55,509 bases of DNA, from contig CAIMVD010000261.1 in the NCBI GenBank assembly GCA_903844815.1, positions 1 through 55,509 on the forward strand. The letters run 5' to 3'. Below the pieces are notes generated by a model that ran no database searches, was not told where the DNA came from, and saw nothing but the letters and a program-made list of their open reading frames with translations. Position 1 is the first letter of the stretch. The number at the start of each line of letters is the position of its first letter. Made by a program: the position numbers and the translations under genes. This document shows, in pieces, positions 19,308 to 28,605 of the stretch. Source of the DNA: an uncultured Bacteroidota bacterium. Its GTDB lineage: Bacteria; Bacteroidota; Bacteroidia; Bacteroidales; VadinHA17.

Positions 19308-21941
19308 ATGATAAAATCCCTGAGAGCCTTGTTGCCATTGGTTTTAATATTTGTTGCCGGCTGTTCCGGAAAACATCTTATAAAAGACAAAGAGTACCTG
19401 GAACTCATAGGAAAATCATTCAATGAAAGAAAAGAGCTCTGCGTCCATAGAGATGCGGAGCTCTTCTCAGTTTTCAGGCAGGATTTATCTGCAGAGCAGA
19501 CTGAAGCGCTTAAGTTTCTCTATGCGTTCATGCCACTTAATGACCTTGCCGACTATACCGGAGAGTTCTTCCTCGGAAATGTAAATGCTGCCTTGAAAGC
19601 CCGGTCGGAAACCCCATGGGGAAAGAATATCCCGGATGATATCTTCGTTCATTATCTGCTTCCATGCAGGGTCAACAATGAAAATCTCGATTCATTCCGT
19701 ATTGTTTTTCAGGAAGAGCTTCTGAATAGAGTAAAGGGAATGGACATGACCCAGGCTGCACTGGAAATCAACCACTGGTGCCATGAGAAGGTTTCTTATC
19801 AGGGAGCAGACTCCCGAACTTCAGCCCCTATGAGCACAATACTCTCTGCCCGGGGCAGGTGCGGAGAGGAATCAACATTTACTGTGGCTGCACTGAGAAC
19901 TGCAGGCATTCCGGCCCGACAGGTATATACACCTCGCTGGGCTCACTCCGACGATAACCACGCATGGGTGGAAATCTGGTCTGAAGGTGAGTGGCATTAT
20001 TTGGGAGCCTGCGAACCTGAACCGGTTTTAGACAGGGGATGGTTTACAGAACCTGCACGAAGAGCCATGCTGATTCATACAAAATCATTCGGTGCACCTT
20101 TCGGTGAAGAAAATTCAATAAATAAATTCAGAAATTTCACTGAGGTAAACAACCTCTCTCAATATGCTGTAACCAAAAGGATAATTGTCAAAGTCATAGA
20201 CAAAAGCGGAAATCCTGTAAAAGATGCTGTTGTTGAATATCAGCTTTATAATTATTCCGAGTATTATCCTCTTGCAAAGGTTCCTGCTGATGCAAATGGA
20301 ATCAGCCACTTTGAAACGGGACTGGGAGATTTGTTGATCTGGGCCCGGAATAATGATGATTTCGGCTTTAAAAGAATATCGGTAGCCGATACTGATACCC
20401 TTACAATTAAACTTGATGGAAACCCTTCAGAAAGTTACATCATTGATGCCGATCTTAATGTTCCGGTAATACAGCCTCCCTATCCGGGTATCCAGGCTAA
20501 ACTGGCTGAAGAAAATACTGTCAGAATAAACAGCGAGAATTCCATCAGACAGAAGTATATCGATTCCTGGATGACGCCTGATGAAATAAAGGCATTTGCG
20601 GCTGAACTTAAAATTGACCAGAAGGATGCAGAATCAGTATTTTCGAGGAGCATGGGTAATTATAAGGAGATCAGGTCTTTCCTTGCAGAAACTCCTGATA
20701 CTCTTAAAAACCTTGCGTTATCGATGCTCAGGATTATAGCCGACAAGGATCTTCGCGACACAAAAGCTGCTGTTCTGAAGGACCATCTGCTGAATAGTTG
20801 CAGATATCAGAATAATCCGGATGATAAATACAATGAACTGTTTACAGAATATGTGCTTAATCCCAGGATTGCCAACGAGATAATTGTATCATGGAGAAGC
20901 TATTTCCTGAAGAACCTACCTGGTCATCTCCTTGAAAAAGCCACATCAGATCCTTCAATTATAGTTAAATATCTTGAAGACAGCATTGTGATCGCCGAGG
21001 CGGAGAATTACTATAAAACACCCATAACTCCTTCAGGAGTTAATGAATTAAGGTTGTCAGATTCATTTTCACGGGATATCTGCCTGGTCGCAATATGCCG
21101 TAGCCTGGGTATTCCTTCCAGGCTCGAACCCGGAAGTAATATACCACAGTATTTCTCAGCGAATAACTGGAATGATGTCTATTTCTCAGGGCAACAAAGG
21201 CCATCTGCACAGAAGGCATATCTTAAATTTGTATCAAATGATACAAAACCGGTACCGGAGTATTACATACACTTTACCCTTGCCCGTTTTGAAAACGGAA
21301 GATACAACACACTGGAATATGATTTTAACAGAAAGATAACCGACTTCAGGGAGGAACTTGCACTGGCTCCGGGACATTATATGATGGTAACCGGAAACAG
21401 ACTCACCGATAGCAGGATTCTGTCGCAGCTAATATTCTTCGATCTTGCTGAAAATGAACACAGGACACAAATGGTAACCCTTCGTCAGGATAGCGCAGCC
21501 GGAAAGATCCTTGGAAATCTGAATATAGCTGAAATTGCAAAACTTTTTAAGAATCAGAATCTAACATCACAGGAATGTTCAAAGAATGGCTCTGTCATTA
21601 TCTGGATCGAACCCGATAAGGAACCAACCAAACATGTATTCAATGATCTTCCTCTCCTGAAAGCAGAACTCGATTCCTGGGGAGGAAAATTCCTTTTCCT
21701 GACAGGTTCCGCTAAAGATTTTAACTCATTTAACCCAAAGTCGCTGCAGGATCTTCCTTCCAACTCAGACTTTTCAATTGATGAAGGTCTCACGGTTCTG
21801 GGCAAGATTATCACTACAAATAAACTTAGTTTGGGCAGCCTTCCTTACATTATTGAATGTGATAACAAAGGCAATATCTTATTTACTTCCTCTGGTTACA
21901 GGATTGGAATAGGTGAGCAAATTTTGAAACATGTGAGATAA
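19308..21941 (+). CDS. Large transglutaminase-like lipoprotein
   Basis: 877 residues. The signal ends in VAGCSGK with the lipid cysteine near 19. A transglutaminase-like core (about 150-260) has the nucleophile Cys185 in GRCGEES and His218 in DDNHAWVEIW. The third catalytic position appears to be Glu236 in GACEPEP rather than the usual Asp. A carboxypeptidase-regulatory-like module follows (about 290-370, VKDAVVEYQLYNYSEY). The rest contains a second region resembling the transglutaminase fold (about 560-640; LVAICRSLGIPSRLEPG) and a C-terminal domain of unknown type. It is probably an envelope protease or peptidoglycan/protein-processing enzyme. It lies directly after the LacI regulator. Confidence 0.85.
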   Translation: MIKSLRALLPLVLIFVAGCSGKHLIKDKEYLELIGKSFNERKELCVHRDAELFSVFRQDLSAEQTEALKFLYAFMPLNDLADYTGEFFLGNVNAALKARSETPWGKNIPDDIFVHYLLPCRVNNENLDSFRIVFQEELLNRVKGMDMTQAALEINHWCHEKVSYQGADSRTSAPMSTILSARGRCGEESTFTVAALRTAGIPARQVYTPRWAHSDDNHAWVEIWSEGEWHYLGACEPEPVLDRGWFTEPARRAMLIHTKSFGAPFGEENSINKFRNFTEVNNLSQYAVTKRIIVKVIDKSGNPVKDAVVEYQLYNYSEYYPLAKVPADANGISHFETGLGDLLIWARNNDDFGFKRISVADTDTLTIKLDGNPSESYIIDADLNVPVIQPPYPGIQAKLAEENTVRINSENSIRQKYIDSWMTPDEIKAFAAELKIDQKDAESVFSRSMGNYKEIRSFLAETPDTLKNLALSMLRIIADKDLRDTKAAVLKDHLLNSCRYQNNPDDKYNELFTEYVLNPRIANEIIVSWRSYFLKNLPGHLLEKATSDPSIIVKYLEDSIVIAEAENYYKTPITPSGVNELRLSDSFSRDICLVAICRSLGIPSRLEPGSNIPQYFSANNWNDVYFSGQQRPSAQKAYLKFVSNDTKPVPEYYIHFTLARFENGRYNTLEYDFNRKITDFREELALAPGHYMMVTGNRLTDSRILSQLIFFDLAENEHRTQMVTLRQDSAAGKILGNLNIAEIAKLFKNQNLTSQECSKNGSVIIWIEPDKEPTKHVFNDLPLLKAELDSWGGKFLFLTGSAKDFNSFNPKSLQDLPSNSDFSIDEGLTVLGKIITTNKLSLGSLPYIIECDNKGNILFTSSGYRIGIGEQILKHVR

Positions 21942-21968
21942 TACCGGAAAATATCCGGCAAAATAATT

Positions 21969-21976
21969 TAACTTTG
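21969..21976 (+). promoter_or_regulatory. Candidate -7 promoter element of the B12 operon
   Basis: TAACTTTG matches TAnnTTTG and stands 6 bases before the riboswitch, giving a start point close to the aptamer 5' end. No clear TTG lies at -33. Confidence 0.5.
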
Positions 21977-21982
21977 TCACGT

Positions 21983-22172
21983 ATTGGTGTCGCACTGAAA
22001 TATAATCATTGCGATGAAAAGGGAATGCGGTTTGAATCCGCGACAGTACCCGCTGCTGTGATACCCGATCCCGCGTTATGCGGGATGAGTGTTTTCTGAA
22101 ATACCTGCCACTGTTCCTGAAGATGGGAATGGGAAGGCTTCAGAAAACCGGGATAAGTCAGAAGACCTGCCA
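21983..22172 (+). ncRNA. Cobalamin (vitamin B12) riboswitch
   Basis: All core elements are present in order: a 5' GGTG arm (21986), GGGAATGCGG, the AATCCGCGACAGTACCCGC core, CTGCTGTGA, a variable hairpin (ATCCCGC/GCGGGAT, 22068-22086), GCCACTG, GGGAAGGC, and the B12 box ending AGTCAGAAGACCTGCC (22156-22171). A long pairing arm (GTTTTCTGAA with TTCAGAAAAC) encloses the variable part. It binds adenosyl- or related cobalamin and shuts off the downstream uptake genes. The region 22173-22280 would be the expression platform; whether it acts by transcription or translation is not clear. Confidence 0.96.
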
Positions 22173-22280
22173 TACTTTTGTAATTCAGAGCTTTCGGGAA
22201 GAAAAGCAAGAATCGCACTACCGATTCCTATTCTCCTTTCCCATTAAGCCCTGATTACCGCTTAAAAAAGTGATAATGTT

Positions 22281-24245
22281 ATGATGGCATCTGGAAAGAT
22301 TTGTAAGAGGATAGGAAAGACATTGAATTTTATGTCTTTCACCCTGCTTGTTCTTTTTAATTTCATCTTTTTCCCTTTTCAATTGAATTGCCAGGATATT
22401 ACTCACAATGATACTGTTAAAATAAGTGAAGTCATTATCAGCAGGAAGAATACAAAGGAATTAAGACCGTTTTACAGCGGAGTTCCTATTGATTCTTCCG
22501 CTTTTCAGATTTCAAATAATAAATCGATAGCCAATCTGATTTCAGAAAACACAAACATCTCTTTTAAAAGCTATGGCAGTGGTGGTGCCGCAACAATTTC
22601 GATCCGTGGAACAGGAGCAGGGCATACCCGGCTTGACTGGAACGGGATCAGCATTAACAATCCCATGCTTGGGCAGTCCGATTTTTCACTTATCCCTGTG
22701 TCTGCTGCAGATGAAATTAGTATTCTGTACGGCAGCTCTTCAATGATTAATGGCAACGGCGGAATAGGAGGAATTATCAGCCTGGAAACAAAACCTGTCT
22801 GGAGCGATGAATCATCAGTTTCGGTAAGTGCCGGGGCAGGAAGCTTTGGGAACTACTCGGGAACCGCTGCTATTCGTACCGGCAACATGCATTTTCAATC
22901 ATGCACTAAAGCCTTCTTTAACAACTCTGAGAATGATTTCAGGTATCTGAATACTGAGACTGATGCCACTCCCTCATGGGAAACTATGAAAGAGAATAGG
23001 GTGAGGTCCAGTGGGCTCATTCAGGAGATGTATTATAGGGGAGAAAAAAGTCTTTTATCGGCAAGAATCTGGTATCAATCTGCCAATCGTGAGCTTCCTT
23101 ATTCGATGCTTACACGCCAGCCCGGACTTCATGAAAAGCAAAACGATGAATCATTCAGAACAATGGTTTCATATAATTTGAAACAAGGCAAAAGTGATAT
23201 TTCTCTTACCGGAGCATGGCTTACAGACAACCTGGACTACTTAAACAATCTGGCTTCAATTGATTCCAGGAACAGGGCTGAAACTATGGTTATTAAAGCC
23301 GGAATTGAAAATAATATAACCCATGATTTTAAAATCAGTTTTTCTATCAATGAAGAGCTGAACATTATCAAGTCGAATAATTATGAAAACATTATTTCAC
23401 GAAATATTGCAACTCTTACCGGGTCGGCAGAAAAAAGTTTTTCGAAACAAATTCGTGCTATTATCCTTTTCAGAGAGATTTTGGACAAGGAAACTCTGTT
23501 AATACCCGATTTCTCGGCAGGAGTGCATTACAGAATAATGGAAGATAAAGATTTTGTTCTGAAGGCCAGTGTATCAAGGAATTCGAAAATCCCATCTCTG
23601 AATGATCTGTACTGGTATCCGGGAGGGAACAGGGACCTTAAGAATGAATATGCCACACAGTATGAAATGGCATATGAAATGGCAGGAAAACCGGCTGGGG
23701 GGTTATCTTATTATTTTGATATTGAAGGATTCAGATATAACATTCAGAATATGGTATTGTGGCGTCCCGGAGCAAACTCATACTGGACCGCAGATAATAT
23801 CCAGAATGTTAATTCTTCAGGAATTGAAACATCACTAAGGCTTATTTACAAGGTAAATCATTTTTATTCCAGGCTCAATGGCGGATACTCCTATACAAGG
23901 GCAGTATCACATACTGATGGAAATGCATCATCAAATTTTCAAATGGCTTATATTCCTGTCAGCCAGGCTTATTCCTCACTGTTTATTTCGCTTGGGAAGT
24001 TTTATTCCGTATGGAATTGTAACCTGACAGGAAGAAGATACCTGACATCAGATAATTCACATTACCTTCATGGCTATTTATTAAACAATATAACAGCCGG
24101 GGCAAAACTTGCCGGCAGAGGCAGGTCATTCGATGTCAGTTTCTCTGCAGATAATATTTTCAATCAATCTTACCAGGCAATTGCCCATTACCCTATGCCG
24201 GGAAGGGCTTATTTTTTGAAGTTAACACTGAATATTACCAAATAA
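22281..24245 (+). CDS. btuB: TonB-dependent vitamin B12 receptor (BtuB-like)
   Basis: 654 residues. The signal peptide is about residues 14-38 (LVLFNFIFFPFQLNCQ). A plug domain follows (about 50-165) with SFKSYGSGGAATISIRGTGAGHTRLDWNGI and LYGSSSMINGNGGIGGIISLET, then a 22-strand-type outer-membrane barrel ending in ...RAYFLKLTLNITK. Function is assigned from the riboswitch immediately upstream and the btuG, btuF, btuC, btuD genes downstream (gaps of 6 bases or overlap). It imports cobalamin across the outer membrane using TonB energy. It is shorter than SusC-type receptors and has no carboxypeptidase-like extension. Confidence 0.9.
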   Translation: MMASGKICKRIGKTLNFMSFTLLVLFNFIFFPFQLNCQDITHNDTVKISEVIISRKNTKELRPFYSGVPIDSSAFQISNNKSIANLISENTNISFKSYGSGGAATISIRGTGAGHTRLDWNGISINNPMLGQSDFSLIPVSAADEISILYGSSSMINGNGGIGGIISLETKPVWSDESSVSVSAGAGSFGNYSGTAAIRTGNMHFQSCTKAFFNNSENDFRYLNTETDATPSWETMKENRVRSSGLIQEMYYRGEKSLLSARIWYQSANRELPYSMLTRQPGLHEKQNDESFRTMVSYNLKQGKSDISLTGAWLTDNLDYLNNLASIDSRNRAETMVIKAGIENNITHDFKISFSINEELNIIKSNNYENIISRNIATLTGSAEKSFSKQIRAIILFREILDKETLLIPDFSAGVHYRIMEDKDFVLKASVSRNSKIPSLNDLYWYPGGNRDLKNEYATQYEMAYEMAGKPAGGLSYYFDIEGFRYNIQNMVLWRPGANSYWTADNIQNVNSSGIETSLRLIYKVNHFYSRLNGGYSYTRAVSHTDGNASSNFQMAYIPVSQAYSSLFISLGKFYSVWNCNLTGRRYLTSDNSHYLHGYLLNNITAGAKLAGRGRSFDVSFSADNIFNQSYQAIAHYPMPGRAYFLKLTLNITK

Positions 24246-24251
24246 CAGAGA

Positions 24252-25313
24252 ATGAAAAAGATACTGATTAATATTGCATTTATATTCCTTACAGCTTCAT
24301 GTATAAAGATTTCTGACAATCAGGATATTCCTAAGGCTGACTTCACAATCGGAGGCGGAGTGCTCCTGGTAAACGAAGGAAATTTCAGAAGCGGAAACGG
24401 TTCACTTTCCTTTTACTCCTACGATTCATTAAAAATAATCAACGACCTTTTCACCAGTGCTAATAACCGGCCGCTGGGAGATGTTCCAAACGCTGTTCTT
24501 GTTAAGGAGGACAAAGTCTTTATTGTCGTTAACAATTCCGGCAAGATAGAAGTTGTTGATCATATCACGTGCGCAACTTCAGCGACTATTTCCGGGCTTA
24601 TCTCTCCCCGTAACATGGCTTTTATAAATGATTCCAAGGCGTATGTCACAAGTTTGTACTCTGATTCCCTGGCAATACTTAATGTCCCGAACAATTCGAT
24701 ATCAGGTTATATAAATTTACACCGTACGTCCGAATCCATAGCAGTTTACGGAACAGAAGCCTTCGTTGCAAACTGGGCAGGTGGAAAAGAAGTAATGGTT
24801 GTTAATACTCTGAATGACAATGTAGTCGATTCGATTGAGGTAGGGATGGAACCTGAAAGTATGGCGATTGACCATGAAAGAAGACTTTGGGTTCTTTGCA
24901 ACGGGGGATGGGCAAGGCAAGCTCCGGCTGAACTGGTAGTTATAAATATCGCCACTCACCGGATTGAAAAAAAGTTCATCTTCCCCTCAAAAGTTTCTTC
25001 TCCTACCTGTCTTCATATTGATGGTATGGGTCAAACACTTTTTTATATCGATAATGGAGTTAAACAGATGGACATTTATGCGACAAATTTGCCGGTTCCT
25101 CCCTTAGTACCACAGGAATCGGGTTATAATTTTTACAAAATAGCTGTTAACCCTGTCAATAGCGACATCTTCATCTCGGATGCCGGAAACTATACACAGC
25201 CGGGTAATCTTCTGATCTATAAAAATAATGGCAGTTTTGTTTCAAAAAGCACAGTGGGTATCATTCCCGGAGCGATGTCCTTTAAATTGAGAGTAAACAC
25301 TCAGACGAAATGA
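24252..25313 (+). CDS. btuG: BtuG-like surface B12-binding beta-propeller lipoprotein
   Basis: 353 residues. The signal ends in LTASCIK with the lipid cysteine near 17. The rest is a DUF5074/YncE-like beta-propeller (repeated motifs GVLLVNEGNFRSGNGSLSFYSYDS, NAVLVKEDKVFIVVNNSGKIEVVD, SPRNMAFINDSKAYVTSLYSDSLAILNV, MEPESMAIDHERRLWVLCNGG). In Bacteroides thetaiotaomicron, BtuG next to BtuB is such a propeller that captures B12 on the cell surface. Position between btuB and btuF strongly supports that role. Its stop TGA overlaps the next ATG (ATGA). Confidence 0.82.
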   Translation: MKKILINIAFIFLTASCIKISDNQDIPKADFTIGGGVLLVNEGNFRSGNGSLSFYSYDSLKIINDLFTSANNRPLGDVPNAVLVKEDKVFIVVNNSGKIEVVDHITCATSATISGLISPRNMAFINDSKAYVTSLYSDSLAILNVPNNSISGYINLHRTSESIAVYGTEAFVANWAGGKEVMVVNTLNDNVVDSIEVGMEPESMAIDHERRLWVLCNGGWARQAPAELVVINIATHRIEKKFIFPSKVSSPTCLHIDGMGQTLFYIDNGVKQMDIYATNLPVPPLVPQESGYNFYKIAVNPVNSDIFISDAGNYTQPGNLLIYKNNGSFVSKSTVGIIPGAMSFKLRVNTQTK

Positions 25314-26491
25314 GTTTCATTTCCAGCAATTCCTCCGGAAGTATTGCAGATAAATTGCTGATTCCTTTTTTGCTGTTTTTATTATTTTTCTATACCGGAT
25401 GCAGGAACAACAGTCCGCAAAATAGCGATTTGACAGACATTAGTAATAAGGTAACAGGAGCGGCTGAGCGGTTTTCTATTGAAAAATCCGGACAGTACAC
25501 AATTCTCACAATAAATAATCCATGGCAGGGGGCAGCCAATGTGAATCAGGTCTGTTTTCTTGTAAAAAAGGGAGAAAAGATCCCTGAAGGTGTCGATTCA
25601 ACATCAGTAATATTTGTTCCTGTCAGGAAAATTATCTGCACATCGACAACACATGTCGCTATGATATCAGCCCTGGGAATGGAAAATACCATTTCAGGTA
25701 TGTCGGGGCTGAAATACCTGTATGATTCAAAAGTCAGGTCAATTGCAGAGGAAGGAGGTATAGCAGAAGTAGGATATGATTCAAACTTAAATAAGGAATT
25801 GATAGTTGAAATGAATGCCGATCTTGTAATGTTATACGGGATAGGCAGTGAGTCTGCTTCTATCGTGGGTAAGCTTAAAGAATTAGGAATCAAAGTTTTA
25901 TTTAATGCTGATTATCTTGAGGAGAAGCCACTTCAAAAGGCGGAATGGATAAAGGTCTTTGGTGCTCTGTATTGCCTTGAGGGGAAGGCCGACAGTATAT
26001 TCAACGCCGAATGTGATTCATATAATGCTATTAAAAAATTAGTTGAAAAGACTACTTCAAAGCCTAAAGTTCTTTTAGGTCTTCCGTTCAGAGACACCTG
26101 GTATATTTCACCTGGCAATTCATTTATAAGCAACCTTATTTCAGATTCCGGAGGTGAATATATGTGGCAAGGCACAGAATCAGATGTTTCAATGCCGCTT
26201 GGAATTGAAGCAGTATATCTCAGAGCACTTGAGGCTGAATTCTGGCTGAACACAGGCTCTGCTAAAAGTAAAGATGAAATTACTTCACTCGATCCGAGGC
26301 TTGGGAAACTGCCTTGCTTTATTAAGGGAAACTTGTTTAATAATAACAGGAGACTCAGCGCAACGGGAGGCAATGATTACTGGGAGAGCGGAAGCGCCTC
26401 GCCTCACCTTATTCTGAAGGATATTGCCTCAATACTCCATCCTGAATTATTCCCCGGAGAGGACTTATATTATTACAGAAAGTTAAATTAG
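25310..26491 (+). CDS. btuF: Cobalamin ABC transporter substrate-binding lipoprotein
   Basis: 393 residues. The signal ends in FFYTGCRN with the lipid cysteine near 30. It is a class III (helical-backbone) periplasmic binding protein: the first lobe starts around VPVRKIICTSTTHVAMISALGMENTISGMSGLKYLYDS, and a conserved VEMNADLVMLYGI strand follows. Iron-siderophore and B12 binding proteins share this fold; B12 is preferred from the riboswitch and BtuG context. It is translationally coupled to btuG (ATGA overlap) and followed after 9 bases by the permease. Confidence 0.88.
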   Translation: MSFISSNSSGSIADKLLIPFLLFLLFFYTGCRNNSPQNSDLTDISNKVTGAAERFSIEKSGQYTILTINNPWQGAANVNQVCFLVKKGEKIPEGVDSTSVIFVPVRKIICTSTTHVAMISALGMENTISGMSGLKYLYDSKVRSIAEEGGIAEVGYDSNLNKELIVEMNADLVMLYGIGSESASIVGKLKELGIKVLFNADYLEEKPLQKAEWIKVFGALYCLEGKADSIFNAECDSYNAIKKLVEKTTSKPKVLLGLPFRDTWYISPGNSFISNLISDSGGEYMWQGTESDVSMPLGIEAVYLRALEAEFWLNTGSAKSKDEITSLDPRLGKLPCFIKGNLFNNNRRLSATGGNDYWESGSASPHLILKDIASILHPELFPGEDLYYYRKLN

Positions 26492-26500
26492 GGGAATCAT

Positions 26501-27565
26501 TTGAAAAAGGAAATATATACTGATCTTAAAACAGGGCTTCCTTCAGGCAGGAACGGATTGTTATTTGGGCTTCTGTTTGTTCTCATTCTGATATTGTTGT
26601 TCCTCGATATCTTCCTTGGTTCAGTCAGCATTACTCCGGGTGAGGTGGTCAGGGCACTTTTCACTGACGAGTCCAATAGCTTTGCCACAATAATAATAAA
26701 ATTCAGGGTTCCCAAGGCAATTACTGCCCTGATTGTAGGTATCGGCTTGTCTATAAGCGGATTGCAGATGCAGACAATATTCCGTAACCCCATGGCCGGG
26801 CCCGACGTACTTGGAATAAGTTCAGGAGCGAGCCTGGGTGTAGCTATTGTTATTCTCGGCATATCGTCTTCATTCCCGGCAGATGGCCTCAGGGGTATGG
26901 GCAACTGGATGTTGGTTGCTTCATCCTGGGCAGGTGCTGGTGCAGTTATGATCCTTATAATGTTCATTTCAGCACGAGTAAAGGAAATAATGACAATCCT
27001 GATTCTTGGAATAATGCTGTCAGGAGGGATATCCGCAATTGTTACAATCATGCAATATTTCAGCAATGAAACAATGCTTAAGGCTTTTATGGTGTGGACC
27101 ATGGGAAGCCTGGGAAATCTGACATCCGATCAGCTTAATATCCTTATTATTTCTGTTTCTGCAGGCGTTCTCATGAGCCTTTTTTCTGCCAAGATGCTTA
27201 ACGCGCTTCTTCTGGGTGAGGGTTATGCTCAAAGCGTTGGTTTAAACGTTAAGTTTGCACGGGTAGTAATTTTTTCCTGCACAAGCATTCTGGCAGGTAG
27301 CGTGACGGCTTTCTGCGGTCCGATAGGTTTCATTGGGATAGCAGTGCCTCATATTGCCAGAATTATCTTCCGGACTTCGAATCACAGAGTTCTTATTCCC
27401 GGCACGATGCTTACCGGAGGAGGAGTGATGCTGGCCAGCGACATTATTTCACAACTTCCGGGTTCCAACAGCGTCCTGCCACTTAATGCTGTCACATCGC
27501 TTATTGGAATACCGGTTGTCGTATGGGTTATTTTCAGGAACCGTCGTTACTCAGGATTGTTTTGA
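26501..27565 (+). CDS. btuC: Cobalamin ABC transporter permease (FecCD family)
   Basis: 354 residues with about ten membrane segments. Family signatures include ALIVGIGLSISGLQMQTIFRNPMAGPDVLGISSGASLG and FCGPIGFIGIAVPHIARIIF. It forms the membrane channel with BtuD and moves cobalamin from BtuF into the cytoplasm. It sits 9 bases after btuF and 17 bases before btuD. Confidence 0.93.
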   Translation: MKKEIYTDLKTGLPSGRNGLLFGLLFVLILILLFLDIFLGSVSITPGEVVRALFTDESNSFATIIIKFRVPKAITALIVGIGLSISGLQMQTIFRNPMAGPDVLGISSGASLGVAIVILGISSSFPADGLRGMGNWMLVASSWAGAGAVMILIMFISARVKEIMTILILGIMLSGGISAIVTIMQYFSNETMLKAFMVWTMGSLGNLTSDQLNILIISVSAGVLMSLFSAKMLNALLLGEGYAQSVGLNVKFARVVIFSCTSILAGSVTAFCGPIGFIGIAVPHIARIIFRTSNHRVLIPGTMLTGGGVMLASDIISQLPGSNSVLPLNAVTSLIGIPVVVWVIFRNRRYSGLF

Positions 27566-27582
27566 TCGTTCATTAATTAGTT

Positions 27583-28605
27583 ATGAAATCTCATCCCGAA
27601 GAAATTTTTGTACTCGAATCCCTTGAAATAGGTTATGGTTCAGGCCTTAGAAAAAAACTGATCCTGCCTCCCCTGAATGCAACTGCAGTCAGGGGAGAAT
27701 TGATAGCCGTGATAGGGAGGAACGGGATTGGAAAAAGCACCCTTCTCAGAACTCTGGCCGGATTGCAGCCACCTCTGGGAGGAATTATAAGAATAAATGG
27801 CAGGAGAATGGATGATTTTTCAAGGATGGAGCTGGCTCAGGAAACAGGATACATATCTACCGAAAGCGTGAAAGTAAGTAATATGACTGTTTATGATCTT
27901 GTTGCTTTGGGCAGGTTTCCGCATACAAACTGGATTGGAAATCTTAATACCGAAAATCAGGAATCAATTTTGAAAGCTCTTGAAATGACTTCAATGGGCG
28001 GATTCCGGGACAGATTCATAAATGAGATTTCCGATGGAGAGAGGCAAAAGGCGATGATCGCAAGGATAATAGCCCAGGATGCCGGAATAATGATAATGGA
28101 TGAACCCACTGCTTTCCTTGATGCAGGAAGTAAATTCGAAATACTTCACCTGCTTAATACCCTTTCACATGAAAGAGGCAAAACAATAATCTTTTCAACT
28201 CACGATCTGCATATGGCTGTCAACCAGGCTGACAAGATCTGGCTAATCTCTGCCGACCGGCTCCTGGAGGGAGCTCCGGAGGACCTGATGATTGCCGGAG
28301 CTTTTGATCATCTTTTTGATGCTTCCAATGTCAGGTTTAATCCTTACAGCGGGACTTTTTCATTCAATTCCTCAACGAGTGGCTCTGTTTATATCGAGGG
28401 AAATGGAGTAGAGAGGATTTGGGTTGAAAAAGCCCTTAACAGGCTCGGGCTAACTACAGCCGAAAGCGAAACAGTTCCCTATATCAGGATAATTACCAGA
28501 AATCAAACGTGTTACGAACTTGTATCCGGTAGTTTTATACAAAATGCAGAGTCGTTATATAAACTTGCAGGCTTGCTAAAATCAGCTTTTGACAAGTCTA
28601 TTTAA
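27583..28605 (+). CDS. btuD: Cobalamin ABC transporter ATP-binding protein with C-terminal extension
   Basis: 340 residues; typical BtuD/FecE proteins are near 250-260. Walker A is GRNGIGKST (45-53), the ABC signature is the variant ISDGERQ in place of LSGGQ, Walker B is GIMIMDEP, and the His switch is FSTHDLH. The extra 80-90 C-terminal residues (after about 250) form a separate small domain beginning near FDHLFDASNVRF and ending in LYKLAGLLKSAFDK. It energises the BtuCD transporter. Its end overlaps the convergent thioredoxin-like gene by 8 bases. Confidence 0.92.
   Translation: MKSHPEEIFVLESLEIGYGSGLRKKLILPPLNATAVRGELIAVIGRNGIGKSTLLRTLAGLQPPLGGIIRINGRRMDDFSRMELAQETGYISTESVKVSNMTVYDLVALGRFPHTNWIGNLNTENQESILKALEMTSMGGFRDRFINEISDGERQKAMIARIIAQDAGIMIMDEPTAFLDAGSKFEILHLLNTLSHERGKTIIFSTHDLHMAVNQADKIWLISADRLLEGAPEDLMIAGAFDHLFDASNVRFNPYSGTFSFNSSTSGSVYIEGNGVERIWVEKALNRLGLTTAESETVPYIRIITRNQTCYELVSGSFIQNAESLYKLAGLLKSAFDKSI

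Noticed and set aside
26497-27102. Minus-strand 201-codon open frame over btuC
   Set aside because: Antisense to a complete FecCD permease; its hydrophobicity mirrors the membrane segments of btuC.
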